64,000 nucleotides of DNA, taken from NCBI RefSeq assembly GCF_016765675.1, contig NZ_JAESWB010000168.1, positions 186,001 through 250,000 of the forward strand, read 5' to 3'. The stretch is from Neobacillus paridis (GTDB lineage Bacteria > Bacillota > Bacilli > Bacillales > Cytobacillaceae). This document shows positions 63,683-64,000 of the stretch, piece by piece (the stretch's first letter is position 1; every line of letters begins with the position of its first letter). The notes beneath the pieces were generated by a model, which saw nothing but the letters and a program-made list of their open reading frames with translations, did not search any database and was not told where the DNA came from. Both the position numbers and the translations under genes were made by a program.

Positions 63683-64000
63683 ATGGAACCTTTTGTTAGA
63701 GATAATCAATCCTATTTAACAATTGAACCTTGGATGCAGCAGTTTCCCGGACTCGTTGCCGGTTTTACAACCAAAACCGGCGGTGTCAGTCATGGAGAGT
63801 TCGCTTCGCTAAACCTGGGTTTTCATGTTGGCGATCAAGTAACTGATGTTTGTGCTAATCGCTTAATCGTTGCAAAAGAACTGGACTTCCCGTTAAACCG
63901 TTGGGTCGGGGCCGAACAAATCCATGATATTGTGGTCAAAAAAGTTACAAAAGCGGATTGTGGAAAAGGCGCGGACTTCTATGACCACTCGATTAAAGGA
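63683..64000 (+). CDS. ylmD: peptidoglycan editing factor PgeF/YlmD, start of gene (cut by window)
   Basis: The first 106 codons of a DUF152/LACC1-type protein: VAGFTTKTGGVSHGEFASLNLGFHVGD, GAEQIHD motif (Cys/His zinc and active site residues would follow). In other bacteria this family includes purine nucleoside-active enzymes (adenosine deaminase/phosphorylase) and PgeF, which edits the peptidoglycan precursor. ATG 63683 with AGAGGG upstream. The frame is open to the end of the window, so the 3' end is missing. Confidence 0.9.
   Translation, partial: MEPFVRDNQSYLTIEPWMQQFPGLVAGFTTKTGGVSHGEFASLNLGFHVGDQVTDVCANRLIVAKELDFPLNRWVGAEQIHDIVVKKVTKADCGKGADFYDHSIKG

Overview
The window is a stretch of chromosome from a low-GC, endospore-forming member of the Bacillaceae (Bacillus/Neobacillus type). 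Evidence for this: genes specific to spore formers (spoIIGA-sigE-sigG, spoVD, spoVE, ylbJ, gerR, ylaJ, ylbD), a caa3 oxidase operon, a bacillithiol gene (bshC), strong AGGAGG-type ribosome binding sites, and a gene order that, from memory, runs parallel to the Bacillus subtilis segment yktC-ylaF-typA ... ylmD. No prophage, insertion sequence, CRISPR array, tRNA or rRNA was seen.

Layout. 0-9.5 kb: inositol-phosphatase family protein, typA, the yla genes (ylaF, H, I, J, K, L, N) and ftsW. 9.5-21.5 kb: pyruvate carboxylase, then respiration: heme A synthase ctaA (reverse) and ctaB-ctaC-ctaD-ctaE-ctaF-ctaG, with ctaM behind a repeat element. 21.5-35.7 kb: the ylb genes (CBS protein, CAP protein, spore coat proteins, ricF/ylbF, ylbG, rsmD, coaD, sporulation membrane protein ylbJ, patatin ylbK, PDZ-Lon protease ylbL, tmcAL, ylbN-rpmF, gerR, ylbP). 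A minus-strand RNA gene resembling CsfG lies between ylbG and rsmD. 35.8-39 kb: an extra biotin carboxylase with a 70-residue biotin/lipoyl carrier, panE and yllA. 39-60.4 kb: bshC and the division and cell wall (dcw) cluster mraZ-rsmH-ftsL-pbpB-spoVD-murE-(orphan Mur domain)-mraY-murD-spoVE-murG-murB-divIB-ylxW-ylxX-sbp-ftsA-ftsZ. 60.4-64 kb: spoIIGA-sigE-sigG, ylmC and the start of ylmD.

The genes link growth, division and sporulation. The dcw genes make lipid II and the divisome; ftsAZ appears to have overlapping sigma-A and sigma-H promoters; spoIIGA-sigE has a Spo0A-type promoter with a 22-bp spacer; sigG and the CsfG-like RNA have near-identical forespore promoters; spoVD and gerR share a sigma-E-like promoter pattern.

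Most of the window is ordinary conserved chromosome and I see no clearly new multi-gene system. The most interesting non-standard items are the CsfG-like RNA, a stand-alone Mur-ligase N-terminal domain gene between murE and mraY, two families of dispersed hairpin repeats (one overlapping a stop codon), an orphan biotin carboxylase/carrier pair, a crotonase lacking one of the two usual catalytic glutamates, and a probable CTG start codon in ylbC. Gene starts were re-chosen from ribosome binding sites and remembered family lengths; comparisons with B. subtilis are from memory, not from a search.
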